Below are positions 37,415 through 45,425 of a stretch of 64,000 nucleotides of DNA, piece by piece (within the stretch, counting starts at the first letter, position 1; every line of letters starts with the position of its first letter). Position numbers and translations under genes: made by a program. Origin of the DNA: Bacteroides finegoldii DSM 17565 (lineage in GTDB: Bacteria; Bacteroidota; Bacteroidia; Bacteroidales; Bacteroidaceae); the NCBI RefSeq assembly GCF_000156195.1, contig NZ_GG688323.1:90856-154855 (forward strand), given 5' to 3'. The notes beneath the pieces were generated by a model. The model was not told the DNA's origin, did no database searches, and saw only the letters and a list, made by a program, of their open reading frames with translations.

Positions 37415-38356
37415 TTATTTATTCGTTTTAGATCCCTTAAAATACTCAATCATGCGGCTCAGCCCATCTTCCAGTTCGATGGTAGGCTCCCAACCGAGTT
37501 TTTTCCTTGCCAGCGTTATATCCGGCTGTCGTTGCTTGGGATCATCGTTCGGCAATGACTTGAACACTATCTTCGAAGAAGAACCCGTCATGGCGATTAT
37601 CTTTTTCGCCAACTCCTGTATCGAGAACTCATTCGGATTGCCGAGATTCACAGGACCGGTAAAATCGTCCTCCGTCTCCATCATCCTTATCATTCCCTCT
37701 ATCAGATCATCGATATATTGGAAACTGCGCGTCTGCTTTCCATCTCCATATATCGTGATGTCTTCATTGTTCAATGCCTGCAGAACGAAGTTTGAAACTA
37801 CCCTCCCATCGTTCGGCAGCATACGCGGACCATACGTATTGAATATGCGGATAATCTTCACACGTACATCATTCTGTCGATGATAATCCATAAACAATGT
37901 CTCCGCACAGCGTTTCCCCTCATCGTAGCAGGAACGGTACCCCACAGGATTTACGTTCCCCCAATAATACTCCGGCTGCGGATGCACAATCGGGTCACCG
38001 TACACCTCGCTCGTAGAAGCCTGCAACACCTTTGCATCCAGTCTCATCGCCAATCCCAGCATATTGATAGCCCCCATCACCGACGTCTTGGCCGTTTGTA
38101 TAGGGTCATGCTGATAATGAATGGGAGACGCGGGACAAGCCAAATTGTATATTTCATCCACCTCTGCAGAATATGGGTAAGTGACATCATGCCGCACTAC
38201 TTCAAAATGGTGATTGCCCATCAGATGAGCGATGTTGTCTTTCGACCCCGTAAAAAAATTATCCAGGCATATCACTTCGTGACCGTTGTTTATTAGCCGC
38301 GTACAAAGATGAGAACCAATAAAGCCGGCCCCTCCACTTACCAGAATTCTTTTCAT
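37415..38356 (-). CDS. UDP-glucuronate decarboxylase (UDP-xylose synthase)
   Basis: A 313-residue extended SDR enzyme from the ATG at 38356. It has the NAD-binding GGAGFIGSH (about 7-15), the UXS hallmark [11 protein letters not shown], the catalytic Tyr-Lys in SCYDEGKR, and FNTYGPRM. It converts UDP-glucuronate to UDP-xylose for surface glycan synthesis. Full length for the bacterial family. The upstream frame to 38443 is rejected because it has no start context and crosses the promoter. First gene of an operon with the hybrid kinase, and not within the capsule locus itself. Confidence 0.9.
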   Translation of the reverse strand: MKRILVSGGAGFIGSHLCTRLINNGHEVICLDNFFTGSKDNIAHLMGNHHFEVVRHDVTYPYSAEVDEIYNLACPASPIHYQHDPIQTAKTSVMGAINMLGLAMRLDAKVLQASTSEVYGDPIVHPQPEYYWGNVNPVGYRSCYDEGKRCAETLFMDYHRQNDVRVKIIRIFNTYGPRMLPNDGRVVSNFVLQALNNEDITIYGDGKQTRSFQYIDDLIEGMIRMMETEDDFTGPVNLGNPNEFSIQELAKKIIAMTGSSSKIVFKSLPNDDPKQRQPDITLARKKLGWEPTIELEDGLSRMIEYFKGSKTNK

Positions 38357-38407
38357 TTTATGTATTCTATTGTTTACTAATATAGATGCTGTCTCTGTTT
38401 TGTTTAT

Positions 38408-38423
38408 GGTTACAAATGTAACC
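38408..38423 (-). promoter_or_regulatory. Promoter -7 box embedded in a 16-bp palindrome before the UXS gene
   Basis: GGTTACAAATGTAACC is a perfect 7+7 palindrome with two central bases. On the minus strand it contains TACATTTG (38420-38413), matching TAnnTTTG, with ATTG 20 bases upstream as a weak -33 box. It lies about 55 bases before the ATG. A dimeric regulator binding here would block the promoter. Confidence 0.5.
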
Positions 38424-38507
38424 GATTTGATTAATATATACAATTTTCAGAAAGGTTATTTTCTAAAAAAGACAAATTAACAATAGCATACATATCTAAT
38501 TGCCTGG

Positions 38508-39050
38508 TTACAACACTTTACGCTCCGTTTCCGTCGGGGCAACTTCGTCCGGAATACTGAACTCATGATTGGCAAACAGGTCGGCAAGCCCGGAAATTTG
38601 TTTCAAACGCAACAATTCGTCTCGGTCCATACCGATATTCTTCATAATCCACTGATCCGACATCCCCGCCTTGTCAAGTTCGGCAACAATGTTGCACATC
38701 AACTCGATGTTGTGCATACCTCTCGCACGGTTGTGGCGGATGGTCGAGCTCATACGGTTGGACAGGTCCTTGTCTATCACGACAATCGGAAGCAGCCCGT
38801 TCTCGCGTTTGTAAATCCGTTTCGATGTCTTCAGTACCGTATAGCGGTGGTAACCGTCCACCAGGATATAGCGGTCGGCCTCCTTATCATAATAACATAC
38901 GCAGGGCATCGTAAATCCATCCTCCCAGATAGACAGTTCGAGCAACTTCATTTCAGGCGGAGCCACCACATTCGGGTTATAATCGTTGGCATACACTTTT
39001 TCCACAGGCACCGCCTTTACCTCATAAACAGGGCTTTTATCTACACTCAT
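38508..39050 (-). CDS. IbrB-like ParB/sulfiredoxin-domain protein
   Basis: A 180-residue protein with a ParB-N/Srx fold (about 10-110). VEKVYANDYNPN is the first motif, YILVDGYHRY the second, and SSTIRHNRARGMHN continues as in IbrB of E. coli. A short helix-turn-helix-like part follows (NIGMDRDELLRLKQISGL). ParB-N domains bind or cleave nucleic acid, often with CTP or ATP. The ATG overlaps the stop of the preceding PAPS-reductase-family gene (ATGA), so the two are translationally coupled, as ibrA/ibrB are. Function unknown outside E. coli, where the pair raises Ig-binding protein expression. Confidence 0.8.
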   Translation of the reverse strand: MSVDKSPVYEVKAVPVEKVYANDYNPNVVAPPEMKLLELSIWEDGFTMPCVCYYDKEADRYILVDGYHRYTVLKTSKRIYKRENGLLPIVVIDKDLSNRMSSTIRHNRARGMHNIELMCNIVAELDKAGMSDQWIMKNIGMDRDELLRLKQISGLADLFANHEFSIPDEVAPTETERKVL

Positions 39051-40348
39051 GATACTATGATTCTATATTGTTCCATTATTTGACTTCTTTTGCTCATTTC
39101 CTCCTTTGTAGGCGAGAATCCCATATATTTGCAGGCATGGTCGTTCTTCAGGATGCAGATGCACATCCGCTTGTAGGTAGGTATCTCCTTGAATTCCGGG
39201 ATGTCGATGTCATCCTGATATTCCATGCGCACGGGTTTCTTCAACGTTTTATAGTTGCTGTTGTCCATCACGACAATCGGCACTTTGGCGTCAATCAGTT
39301 TCTGGATGGTCGAGTCGCTCAGGCAGCCTCCTTTCGTCCGCCAGAAATTCACACTTACCGACAGTTTCCGGAGATAATTCTTCCGTGCCCGCTCCGGCAA
39401 CGTGGACAGAAGGAAATACATAAACTCCCGCCATGTGTATCCTTCAGGAAGTTTCACCGACTGCCATCCCATAGCGTGGGTACCGCCATACATACCGGTG
39501 AAGTTGACTCCGTTCACCCGCCCGACCATCTTGCCCCAAGTGTTGGGATCGAGCACCCGGTAGAGTTGCAGGCTCTCCTGTGCCTCATTGATGAAAGGAC
39601 TCGCTACGCGCTGGCGCTCCAGATTGACACCTGCCCGATAATACAGATCATACAGCGTATTGTAATCCCATTGGAACTTTCCGTTGGCCGTCCATACATC
39701 CGTCGTCTTCCAGTCATAAATAGGATACGCGTTGTAAATATCGTTACCTACTTTTGAAGTCCATTTATACTTATGATACATCTGGAATTTGCGGCTCATG
39801 TAGATGCATCTCCAGCGGTTGAAACTCTCTTGGGTACGGATTCCGATCAGGCAGCAGGTGCGCACCGCGTCCTTCTTATTATGCAGCCATTGCGCAAAAC
39901 GCATCTGGAACTCGTAATCCCACATTGACGTATTATAAAAAGGGAAATCCTCCTTTGTCATCGCCTTCTTGGGCATGGAGCGTACCCATATATTCTTCTT
40001 GCTGTCCTCCCACGGACGCCAGAAAGACTGATACATAGATGTGCAGGTCGACACCCGGAAAGGAATGCATACTCGGTAAACATCCAGAATATCCTTATTG
40101 GCCTCCAGTATCCGGTCTACATAGTCGATGGTCATCTTATACTGGATCTCGTAATCCATGTGGAAGACCCCCAAACGTATTTTCAAATTATTTTTCCGGA
40201 TATAATCAATACACATATTCAGCAATACCCCACTATCCTTACCTCCGGAAAATGATACATATATATTATCAAACTCGCTAAATATTACTTTCAATCGTTC
40301 TTGTGCCAGCTCATATACATTTTTAGCGCCTGCAACTTTTTTCCCCAT
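39047..40348 (-). CDS. IbrA-like phosphoadenosine phosphosulfate reductase-family protein (DUF3440)
   Basis: A 433-residue member of the PP-loop ATPase superfamily from the ATG at 40348. The N-terminal half has the SFSGGKDSG nucleotide loop (about residue 30). Family segments CCLIGIRTQESFNRW, YPIYDWKTTDVW and LERQRVASPF follow, with a C-terminal DUF3440 part. Homologues are IbrA and, more distantly, DndC, which activates sulphur for DNA phosphorothioation. It is coupled to the IbrB-like gene by a 4-base overlap and lies 7 bases after the GNAT-like gene. A role in sulphate assimilation is unlikely because no cys genes are nearby. A nucleic-acid-modification or regulatory role is inferred only. 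Confidence 0.83.
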   Translation of the reverse strand: MGKKVAGAKNVYELAQERLKVIFSEFDNIYVSFSGGKDSGVLLNMCIDYIRKNNLKIRLGVFHMDYEIQYKMTIDYVDRILEANKDILDVYRVCIPFRVSTCTSMYQSFWRPWEDSKKNIWVRSMPKKAMTKEDFPFYNTSMWDYEFQMRFAQWLHNKKDAVRTCCLIGIRTQESFNRWRCIYMSRKFQMYHKYKWTSKVGNDIYNAYPIYDWKTTDVWTANGKFQWDYNTLYDLYYRAGVNLERQRVASPFINEAQESLQLYRVLDPNTWGKMVGRVNGVNFTGMYGGTHAMGWQSVKLPEGYTWREFMYFLLSTLPERARKNYLRKLSVSVNFWRTKGGCLSDSTIQKLIDAKVPIVVMDNSNYKTLKKPVRMEYQDDIDIPEFKEIPTYKRMCICILKNDHACKYMGFSPTKEEMSKRSQIMEQYRIIVS

Positions 40349-40355
40349 AAGCCTC

Positions 40356-40763
40356 CTATCTATACATTTTAACGTAACGTGTCCATTTCTTATCCATGGA
40401 TGTAAAATCGAACTTTTCGAATATTTCTTTGTCTTGTACAAGTGTGATGGAATGAAGCAGCCAGCTCTCAGGGCCGAAATCTTTTATTATAGCAGGCAGC
40501 AGATCAGACAAGATCTCTTCCCGCTCCGTATTTTCAGCTCCTACATAGTAATTGTTTATTACAGCCTTTTTCTTGCTTTTCTGTTCCACCGGGATAAATC
40601 CCTTCACTTCTTTTCCATCGACCGCGATATACCAGACGTAGTCTTCACCCGTTTTGAACGGATAATTGTTGTTGGCACGTATCACGTCAGGATCCATAAC
40701 CAGAGGTGCCAGCAGCCGATATAAACGTTTGTCTTTTCCTTTTAATTGTATTATCTGTATCAT
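40356..40763 (-). CDS. Small GNAT-like protein
   Basis: A 135-residue cytoplasmic protein from the ATG at 40763. The pattern YIAVDGKEVKGFIPVEQKSKKKAVINNYYVGAENT resembles strands 2-4 of an N-acetyltransferase, followed by LLPAIIKDFGPESWLLHSITL as in the acetyl-CoA-binding half. The match is weak. First gene of the three-gene module with the IbrA/IbrB-like genes. TATTTTTG on the minus strand at 40791-40784 is a good -7 box 21 bases before the ATG. Confidence 0.6.
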   Translation of the reverse strand: MIQIIQLKGKDKRLYRLLAPLVMDPDVIRANNNYPFKTGEDYVWYIAVDGKEVKGFIPVEQKSKKKAVINNYYVGAENTEREEILSDLLPAIIKDFGPESWLLHSITLVQDKEIFEKFDFTSMDKKWTRYVKMYR

Positions 40764-40878
40764 ATCATTCAAAAATGGACATACAAAAATAAGGAAAAAA
40801 TATCAATTTAGTCATTTCTGTTCCTAAAACATTTGTTTTTCATGCTTTTATCTTTAGATTTCTATTTTATTCGTACTA

Positions 40879-41280
40879 TCAGCTCACCATACTCCTTTCA
40901 TTTTTAAAGTAAGTCAGTACGGTAGCGAAACTGAGATATTCCCTTCCGGGAGTGCGCGACCTGCTTCGGAACCGGTAGCGCGCAAAGATGATCTCGCACA
41001 CCAGTTCATAATGCACGAACAGATTCAAGCGGTGCTGCAGAAAGTCGAAGAAACGGCTGAAAGAAGCAAAGTACTCCTTTATCTTATCATGAGTGATCAC
41101 TCTCCGCTTGCGGCCTTTTTCCGCGCTTTTCATTACTTCCAGCACATATTCCAATTGCTTGATCTCCTCTTCCGTATGTTGCATTGTACATTTCATTTCC
41201 TCTATCTTCTCTTCCTGACGATGATATTGTTCCCTTTTCTGCTGTAAATGTTTTTGTGCCTCTTTTGTTCTTTTCGACAT
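40879..41280 (-). CDS. Hypothetical coiled-coil protein
   Basis: A 133-residue basic protein from the ATG at 41280. The N-terminal half is a long charged helix (KHLQQKREQYHRQEEKIEEM...EEEIKQLEYVLEVMKSAEKG) predicted to be a coiled coil. The C-terminal half is Phe/Arg-rich with no recognised domain. It diverges from the DUF4248 gene at 41515; TATATTTG (41370-41363, minus) is a likely -7 box. I do not recognise the family. Confidence 0.5.
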   Translation of the reverse strand: MSKRTKEAQKHLQQKREQYHRQEEKIEEMKCTMQHTEEEIKQLEYVLEVMKSAEKGRKRRVITHDKIKEYFASFSRFFDFLQHRLNLFVHYELVCEIIFARYRFRSRSRTPGREYLSFATVLTYFKNERSMVS

Positions 41281-41480
41281 CCTAATTCCTTTATTTTTAT
41301 TTAAACTGGGCACTACTGTCTATAAGAGAACAGAAATGCCATATAAAATCTAATACCGGGTGCAAATATAGAAAAGATTGTTTAAATAATTAGATTTTTA
41401 TTTAAATATTTTCCAACTAATTTCATATTGAAATTACCGACAATAAAAATAACAGTTTATCCCATCATTCGGAGAAAGCA

Positions 41481-41488
41481 TACTTTTG
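41481..41488 (+). promoter_or_regulatory. -7 promoter box for the DUF4248/replication-gene region
   Basis: TACTTTTG matches TAnnTTTG and lies 26 bases before the ATG at 41515. The -33 box is weak (TTTA at 41456-41459). Confidence 0.5.
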
Positions 41489-41514
41489 CGCCGTAATTAA
41501 ATGAATAAAGGAAC

Positions 41515-41817
41515 ATGAAAATTAAATCCTATGACTGGCTGCTTTGTGGCTGCCATGCGTTGTCCGAAGTGGCAATCGCTTATTTTCCGAACTTTCAGTA
41601 CAACAGTTCAGCGGTGCGAGCTTTTCGCCGGACGATAACAGAACACCCGGCATTGCCGCAACAACTGACGGAAGCGGGATTCACCCCGCACACCCAGACA
41701 CTTACTCCCCAACAGATTGCCGCCATCGTGAGATGTTGGGGAACGCCTGCGCTGGTATATGAAATGATTAAAGAAAATCCCTATCTTGCCATCCCCAAAA
41801 TGAGGAAAAAGATATAA
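41515..41817 (+). CDS. DUF4248-like small DNA-associated protein
   Basis: A 100-residue protein resembling the Bacteroidetes DUF4248 family: SEVAIAYFPNF...SAVRAFRRTITEHPALPQQLTEAGF...LTPQQIAAIVRCWGTP. The second half has the look of a winged helix. It has an unusual N-terminus with two cysteines. Such genes sit next to HU-like and amidase genes beside capsule loci in Bacteroides. It is the first plus-strand gene of the replication-like cassette. Function unknown. Confidence 0.65.
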   Translation: MKIKSYDWLLCGCHALSEVAIAYFPNFQYNSSAVRAFRRTITEHPALPQQLTEAGFTPHTQTLTPQQIAAIVRCWGTPALVYEMIKENPYLAIPKMRKKI

Positions 41818-42102
41818 TGTATTTTAATACATTCTTTATTTATTATATATATTAGTTGCCGGATGGGGTGCCGGAACGCAAAAAACGTGCGTCCGGATTC
41901 CCCTTCCTACAAGGCGTTTGAGAGATTTTCAAGGGGTGCCGCGAGGGGTGCCGCTAAATATGGCCCCGAAAACCCCTCCCACGTATGGCATAAAGCCCCT
42001 CCGGGCGTGAGCCGAAAACATCACTTTGAACCGGAATGAACCGCACAATTGCCCGGTTCAAATAAACGGTATACCTTTGAGCCGAATTAATAATATTCAG
42101 TT
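41818..42102 (+). other. Intergenic region with repeats upstream of the replication-like genes
   Basis: 285 bases without a convincing ORF. GGGGTGCCG occurs three times (41865-41873, 41933-41941, 41945-41953). Further on TGARCCG occurs five times between 42008 and 42084, annotated separately. It is GC-richer than other gaps in this window. Confidence 0.5.
42008..42084 (+). repeat. Iteron-like TGARCCG repeats before a Rep-like gene and dnaB-like helicase gene
   Basis: TGAGCCG at 42008-42014, TGAACCG at 42027-42033 and 42037-42043, the inverted CGGTTCA at 42054-42060 and TGAGCCG at 42078-42084. Copies two and four form a perfect 10-bp inverted repeat TTTGAACCGG/CCGGTTCAAA (42025-42034, 42053-42062). 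It ends 19 bases before the ATG of the winged-helix gene. An initiator or autoregulator binding region is inferred. Confidence 0.5.
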
Positions 42103-42720
42103 ATGAACAAATCAATAGCAGAAATGCTGAAAAAGGGCTACATCCTCTTCCCTAAAGTCTTATTCGAGGAACAAATGAAGATGACTAAAAACGCAACGGG
42201 CAGTTTCGAAGCGTTCATCTTGGTATTAACCCATGTCAATTACAGCACTGTGACGTGTCGCGTCAACGGTCAGACCTTCGAATGCCGGAGGGGAGAATCG
42301 GTGATCTCCCTCACCCACTGGGCGAAAGTGTTCGGATGGAAACTCAGCCGCACACGCCGTTTCTTCGATAGGATGTACGAAGAAGGGATCATTGAAAGAG
42401 TGGTCAATCCGTACATCACGCACATCCGTATCCCCGACTATGACTTGCTGATCGGACAGAGACGCCGTGAGGCGGCACGTGAAGAAACGGGTGGTGTCAC
42501 CTTCGAGGTTTTCTGGGAGAAATATCACGAGGTAACCCAGAAACAAAGGGTCAATATCGGCCGTGCCAGACGGGAATGGAAGAAACTTTCTCCCCGCGAA
42601 CGCAGTATGAGCATACGGCAGATTGACGAGTATTACGATCATCTGACGGATACGAAATACTGTATGCAGGCAAGCACTTATCTGTCGGACAAAGCGTTTC
42701 TGGATGAATATGATTATTGA
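42103..42720 (+). CDS. Winged-helix replication-initiator/helicase-loader-like protein
   Basis: A 205-residue protein. The N-terminal part (about 10-110) looks like the winged-helix domain of phage replication-initiation proteins (FEAFILVLTHVNYSTVTCRVNG...ESVISLTHWAKVFGWKLSRTRRFFDRMYEEGIIERV). The C-terminal part (about 135-205, VFWEKYHEV...YYDHLTDTKYCMQASTYLSDKAFLDEY) resembles the tail found in phage O/DnaD-type loaders. The stop overlaps the TTG start of the DnaB-like helicase gene, so the two are translationally coupled, as expected for an initiator or loader with its helicase. Confidence 0.65.
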   Translation: MNKSIAEMLKKGYILFPKVLFEEQMKMTKNATGSFEAFILVLTHVNYSTVTCRVNGQTFECRRGESVISLTHWAKVFGWKLSRTRRFFDRMYEEGIIERVVNPYITHIRIPDYDLLIGQRRREAAREETGGVTFEVFWEKYHEVTQKQRVNIGRARREWKKLSPRERSMSIRQIDEYYDHLTDTKYCMQASTYLSDKAFLDEYDY

Positions 42721-44108
42721 AACGATTCATGGATGACATTGTAAATCCGCAGGACGCCGAGCTCGAGGAAATCGTACTCGGCGCCTGCCTTATAGAGAGC
42801 AAGGCGATCACATTGGTTGCCGGAATATTGCGCCCGGAAGTGTTCTACATTGAGAAGAACCGTGAAATCTATGCCGCCCTGCAGAGTATGTACCGTGCAG
42901 GGCAGGTCATAGACCTTATGACTGTAAAGGAAGAACTCACACGAAGGGGCAAACTCGACTTCATCGGAGGTCCTTATGCACTGGTAAGCATTACCACACG
43001 CGTAGCGTCCAGCGCACATCTGGAGTACCATGCCCGTATCCTGCAACAGAAGTATATCCGCCGTGAAGCGATCTTGGGATTCCATAAACTGCTGGCACAG
43101 GCTGCCGACGAGACAACGGACATAGCCGACACGCTGGCGGATGCGCATACCCTTCTCGACCAATTGGAAAAGGAATGCGGGATGTCCGAACATCTCCGTT
43201 CCATGCTGCAATTGATGGAGGATACTGTGGAACTGATAGAGACACGTGTCGCCTCGAACAAGAACGGAGTTACCGGCTTGCCGACGGGATTCAACGAGCT
43301 GAACCGCCTGACGTGCGGCTGGCAACCGGGCGACCTGATAATCGTCGCCGCCCGTCCGTCGGTGGGAAAGACGGCTTTTGCGCTGCATCTGGCACGTGCC
43401 GCCGCTTCCGCCGGTTATCACATTGCCGTGTACAGTCTCGAAATGCAAGGGGAACGCTTGGGAGACCGTTGGCTGCTGGCGGCTACGAAGGAGGTTTCTC
43501 CCGCCCACTTGCTGAGCGGGGCGCTTACTCCGTCCGAACTCCGGGAGGTCCATGAGGCATCGACGGAGCTGTCGCGCCTCCCTATTTACATCGACGATAA
43601 TCCGTCGGTGAGCATGGATTATGTCCGCACGTCCGCCAAACTGCTACAAAGTAAGGGAGATTGCGATTGTCTTTTCATCGACTATCTGCAACTCTGCGAC
43701 ATGAAGAGCGACCAGCACAACCGTAACCGCGAACAGGAGGTGGCTCAAGCGAGCCGGAAAGCGAAAATGATAGCTAAAGAGTTGCATATCCCCGTGATAC
43801 TTCTCAGCCAGTTGAACCGTAACGTGGAGGGACATCCCGACGGCCGTCCCGCTCTGAGCGACCTTCGTGAGAGCGGGGCTATCGAACAGGACGCTGACCT
43901 CGTACTGATGCTTTCCCGTCCCAGCCTGTCCGGTCGTGAGACAGACCGTAGAAGCGGTTACCCGACTGAAGGATTGGGAGTAATCGATATTGCCAAACAT
44001 CGTAACGGACCTACCGGTGAGATTTACTTCCGCCACGACAAGAGTATGACGAAGCTGGTGGATTACGAGCCCGACTTGGAATGGATGAAGAAAAATACCA
44101 CCCGTTAG
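42717..44108 (+). CDS. DnaB-family replicative DNA helicase (second, element-type copy)
   Basis: A 463-residue hexameric helicase with DnaB N-terminal domain (about 10-115, LEEIVLGACLIESKAI) and RecA-like C-terminal domain with Walker A ARPSVGKTAFA (about 213-223), CLFIDYLQL, LSQLNRNVE and DLRESGAIEQDADLVLML. Starts at TTG 42717, which overlaps the previous stop codon, or at ATG 42729. The chromosomal dnaB would be elsewhere; this copy belongs to a phage- or plasmid-like cassette with the winged-helix gene. GC content is higher than in the surrounding capsule genes. Confidence 0.87.
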   Translation: MKRFMDDIVNPQDAELEEIVLGACLIESKAITLVAGILRPEVFYIEKNREIYAALQSMYRAGQVIDLMTVKEELTRRGKLDFIGGPYALVSITTRVASSAHLEYHARILQQKYIRREAILGFHKLLAQAADETTDIADTLADAHTLLDQLEKECGMSEHLRSMLQLMEDTVELIETRVASNKNGVTGLPTGFNELNRLTCGWQPGDLIIVAARPSVGKTAFALHLARAAASAGYHIAVYSLEMQGERLGDRWLLAATKEVSPAHLLSGALTPSELREVHEASTELSRLPIYIDDNPSVSMDYVRTSAKLLQSKGDCDCLFIDYLQLCDMKSDQHNRNREQEVAQASRKAKMIAKELHIPVILLSQLNRNVEGHPDGRPALSDLRESGAIEQDADLVLMLSRPSLSGRETDRRSGYPTEGLGVIDIAKHRNGPTGEIYFRHDKSMTKLVDYEPDLEWMKKNTTR

Positions 44109-44208
44109 GTGTCGGCCAGCCGGGAAATCGACTATGCGCAAACGACCGTATCTTTGTGTCTGATCGAGCGGTTGCCTGCTTGAAATCAACCGTATTTATC
44201 TAACAAAT

Positions 44209-44240
44209 CGACCGCTCCTTTCAAGTGAAAAGAGCGGTCG
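44209..44240. terminator. Strong stem-loop between the helicase and DUF4248 genes
   Basis: CGACCGCTC (44209-44217) pairs with GAGCGGTCG (44232-44240); inner TTTC/GAAA adds pairs. It sits between convergent genes, but no T-run follows either arm. Confidence 0.45.
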
Positions 44241-44303
44241 TATCGTTCGGGAAGTACCGTTGTCTTATCCGGAAGAAGCAGTCGTTTTATTCTGAAAATG
44301 CAG

Positions 44304-44567
44304 TCAATTGATGTCCGGATGTCCCTGTGCCGGTACATATCCATCCGGCTCGCCCAGATAGCGCGCGATCAGGCGTACTTCCCGTGCGCTGAACATTTTC
44401 AGTTTGGGATGAAAATCTCCCGTTGCGAGCTCTTCCATCAGAGGGGTACAGTTGCGCATCCAACGGCGGAGTTTCGCCACAGACACATGATCGCTCAGCT
44501 TGGGGAAATACATCTTCGCCAACTCATTCTTATCGTAACATCTCACACGAAATTTTTCTTCTTCCAT
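44304..44567 (-). CDS. DUF4248 domain protein
   Basis: An 87-residue protein matching DUF4248 (YDKNELAKMYFP...LRRWMRNCTPLMEELATGDFHPKLKMFSAREVRLIARYLGEP). Probably a small winged-helix DNA-binding protein. It is divergent from the HU-like gene and convergent with the helicase gene. A promoter is visible on the minus strand: TTTG (44630-44627), 20 bases, TACCTTTA (44606-44599). These genes mark the boundary of capsule loci in many Bacteroides. Confidence 0.78.
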   Translation of the reverse strand: MEEEKFRVRCYDKNELAKMYFPKLSDHVSVAKLRRWMRNCTPLMEELATGDFHPKLKMFSAREVRLIARYLGEPDGYVPAQGHPDIN

Positions 44568-44598
44568 TTTCTATTGAGTTATTCTTTGGTTAATGCCA

Positions 44599-44630
44599 TA
44601 AAGGTACTCTTTTTTATGCAATGAAGCAAA
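44599..44630 (-). promoter_or_regulatory. Promoter of the DUF4248 gene
   Basis: TTTG, 20 bases, TACCTTTA (7 of 8 to TAnnTTTG at the -7 box), ending 32 bases before the ATG. Confidence 0.4.
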
Positions 44631-44699
44631 TGTTCAGTCAAAAACAATAACCATCGTTCAGTGTCGTTCGGTGTCGTCCACTCCCCCTTTCGGATGTGG

Positions 44700-44707
44700 T
44701 ATCTTTG
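44700..44707 (+). promoter_or_regulatory. -7 promoter box of the HU-like gene
   Basis: TATCTTTG matches TAnnTTTG, 53 bases before the ATG at 44761. It is followed by the palindrome TGTAATCGATTACA (44711-44724), placed where an operator could overlap the transcription start. Confidence 0.45.
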
Positions 44708-44760
44708 CAGTGTAATCGATTACAGAACTATTAAAATTATCAATTAAAAAAATTAGATTT

Positions 44761-45267
44761 ATGGCACAGAAGTATGTAGTGGTAGAGCGTAAGAATCCGT
44801 TGAAACCACAAGAAGCAGCTAAGTTTTATGCGATGGCACGCAGCAACCGCAGAGTGGATACGGACGAGGTAATCAGCCGTGTGTCGGAGCGTTCCTCTTA
44901 TTCTATCGGTGAGTTGAAGGGTTGCATTACGGAGTTTTTGTTGGAGATGAAGAATCAGTTGGCGTTGGGTAATATTGTCCTTCTGGGCGATATGGGCAGT
45001 TTCCGTGTAACGATTGCCACCGGCAATGCAACGGAAACGGCAGAAAAATTTAAGGCGGCCACCTGTATCAAGACCTCGCGTGTCCGCTTCCGTCCGGGCA
45101 ATATGCTGCTGGATATGTGTAAGGCGATGAAGTATACGCTGGTCAAAAAAGGGGAAAGCGATGAAGCGGTTGTCCCCGATCCGGACGGGAAGCCGGATGG
45201 CGGAAACGGTGGCAGTGGAAACCCGGACGACGGCAATAATGGAGAAGCTCCGGATCCGGCAGAATAA
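44761..45267 (+). CDS. HU-family DNA-binding protein with Gly/Asp-rich tail
   Basis: A 168-residue Bacteroidetes HU-like protein. The HU fold occupies about 1-125 (SYSIGELKGCITEFLLEMKNQLALG; GDMGSFRVTI; SRVRFRPGNMLLDMC). A low-complexity tail follows (about 138-168) rich in Asp, Gly and Asn, which makes it acidic, unlike ordinary HU. It is probably a nucleoid or regulatory protein. Followed by the smalltalk peptide and an amidase gene, a fixed trio next to surface-polysaccharide loci. Confidence 0.85.
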   Translation: MAQKYVVVERKNPLKPQEAAKFYAMARSNRRVDTDEVISRVSERSSYSIGELKGCITEFLLEMKNQLALGNIVLLGDMGSFRVTIATGNATETAEKFKAATCIKTSRVRFRPGNMLLDMCKAMKYTLVKKGESDEAVVPDPDGKPDGGNGGSGNPDDGNNGEAPDPAE

Positions 45268-45310
45268 GATCTAGGATGTTTGGTGGTATTAATTTAAAAA
45301 TTCAAGAATT

Positions 45311-45412
45311 ATGAAAAAGTCTATTTGGAAACAAATTTTACAGATCATTATTACAGTAGCTACTTCAATCGTATCTGCTCTAGGTGTAACGTCTTGTATG
45401 GGACATATCTAA
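45311..45412 (+). CDS. 'Smalltalk' family 33-residue membrane peptide
   Basis: A short ORF (ATG 45311, TAA 45410-45412), start MKKSIWKQILQIIITVATS and end LGVTSCMGHI. One hydrophobic helix after a basic N-terminus. The sequence and its place between the HU-like and amidase genes match the Bacteroides peptide family named smalltalk. It ends in a Cys-containing segment that could be mistaken for a lipobox. Function unknown. Confidence 0.75.
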   Translation: MKKSIWKQILQIIITVATSIVSALGVTSCMGHI

Positions 45413-45425
45413 ACGGCCGGATCGA

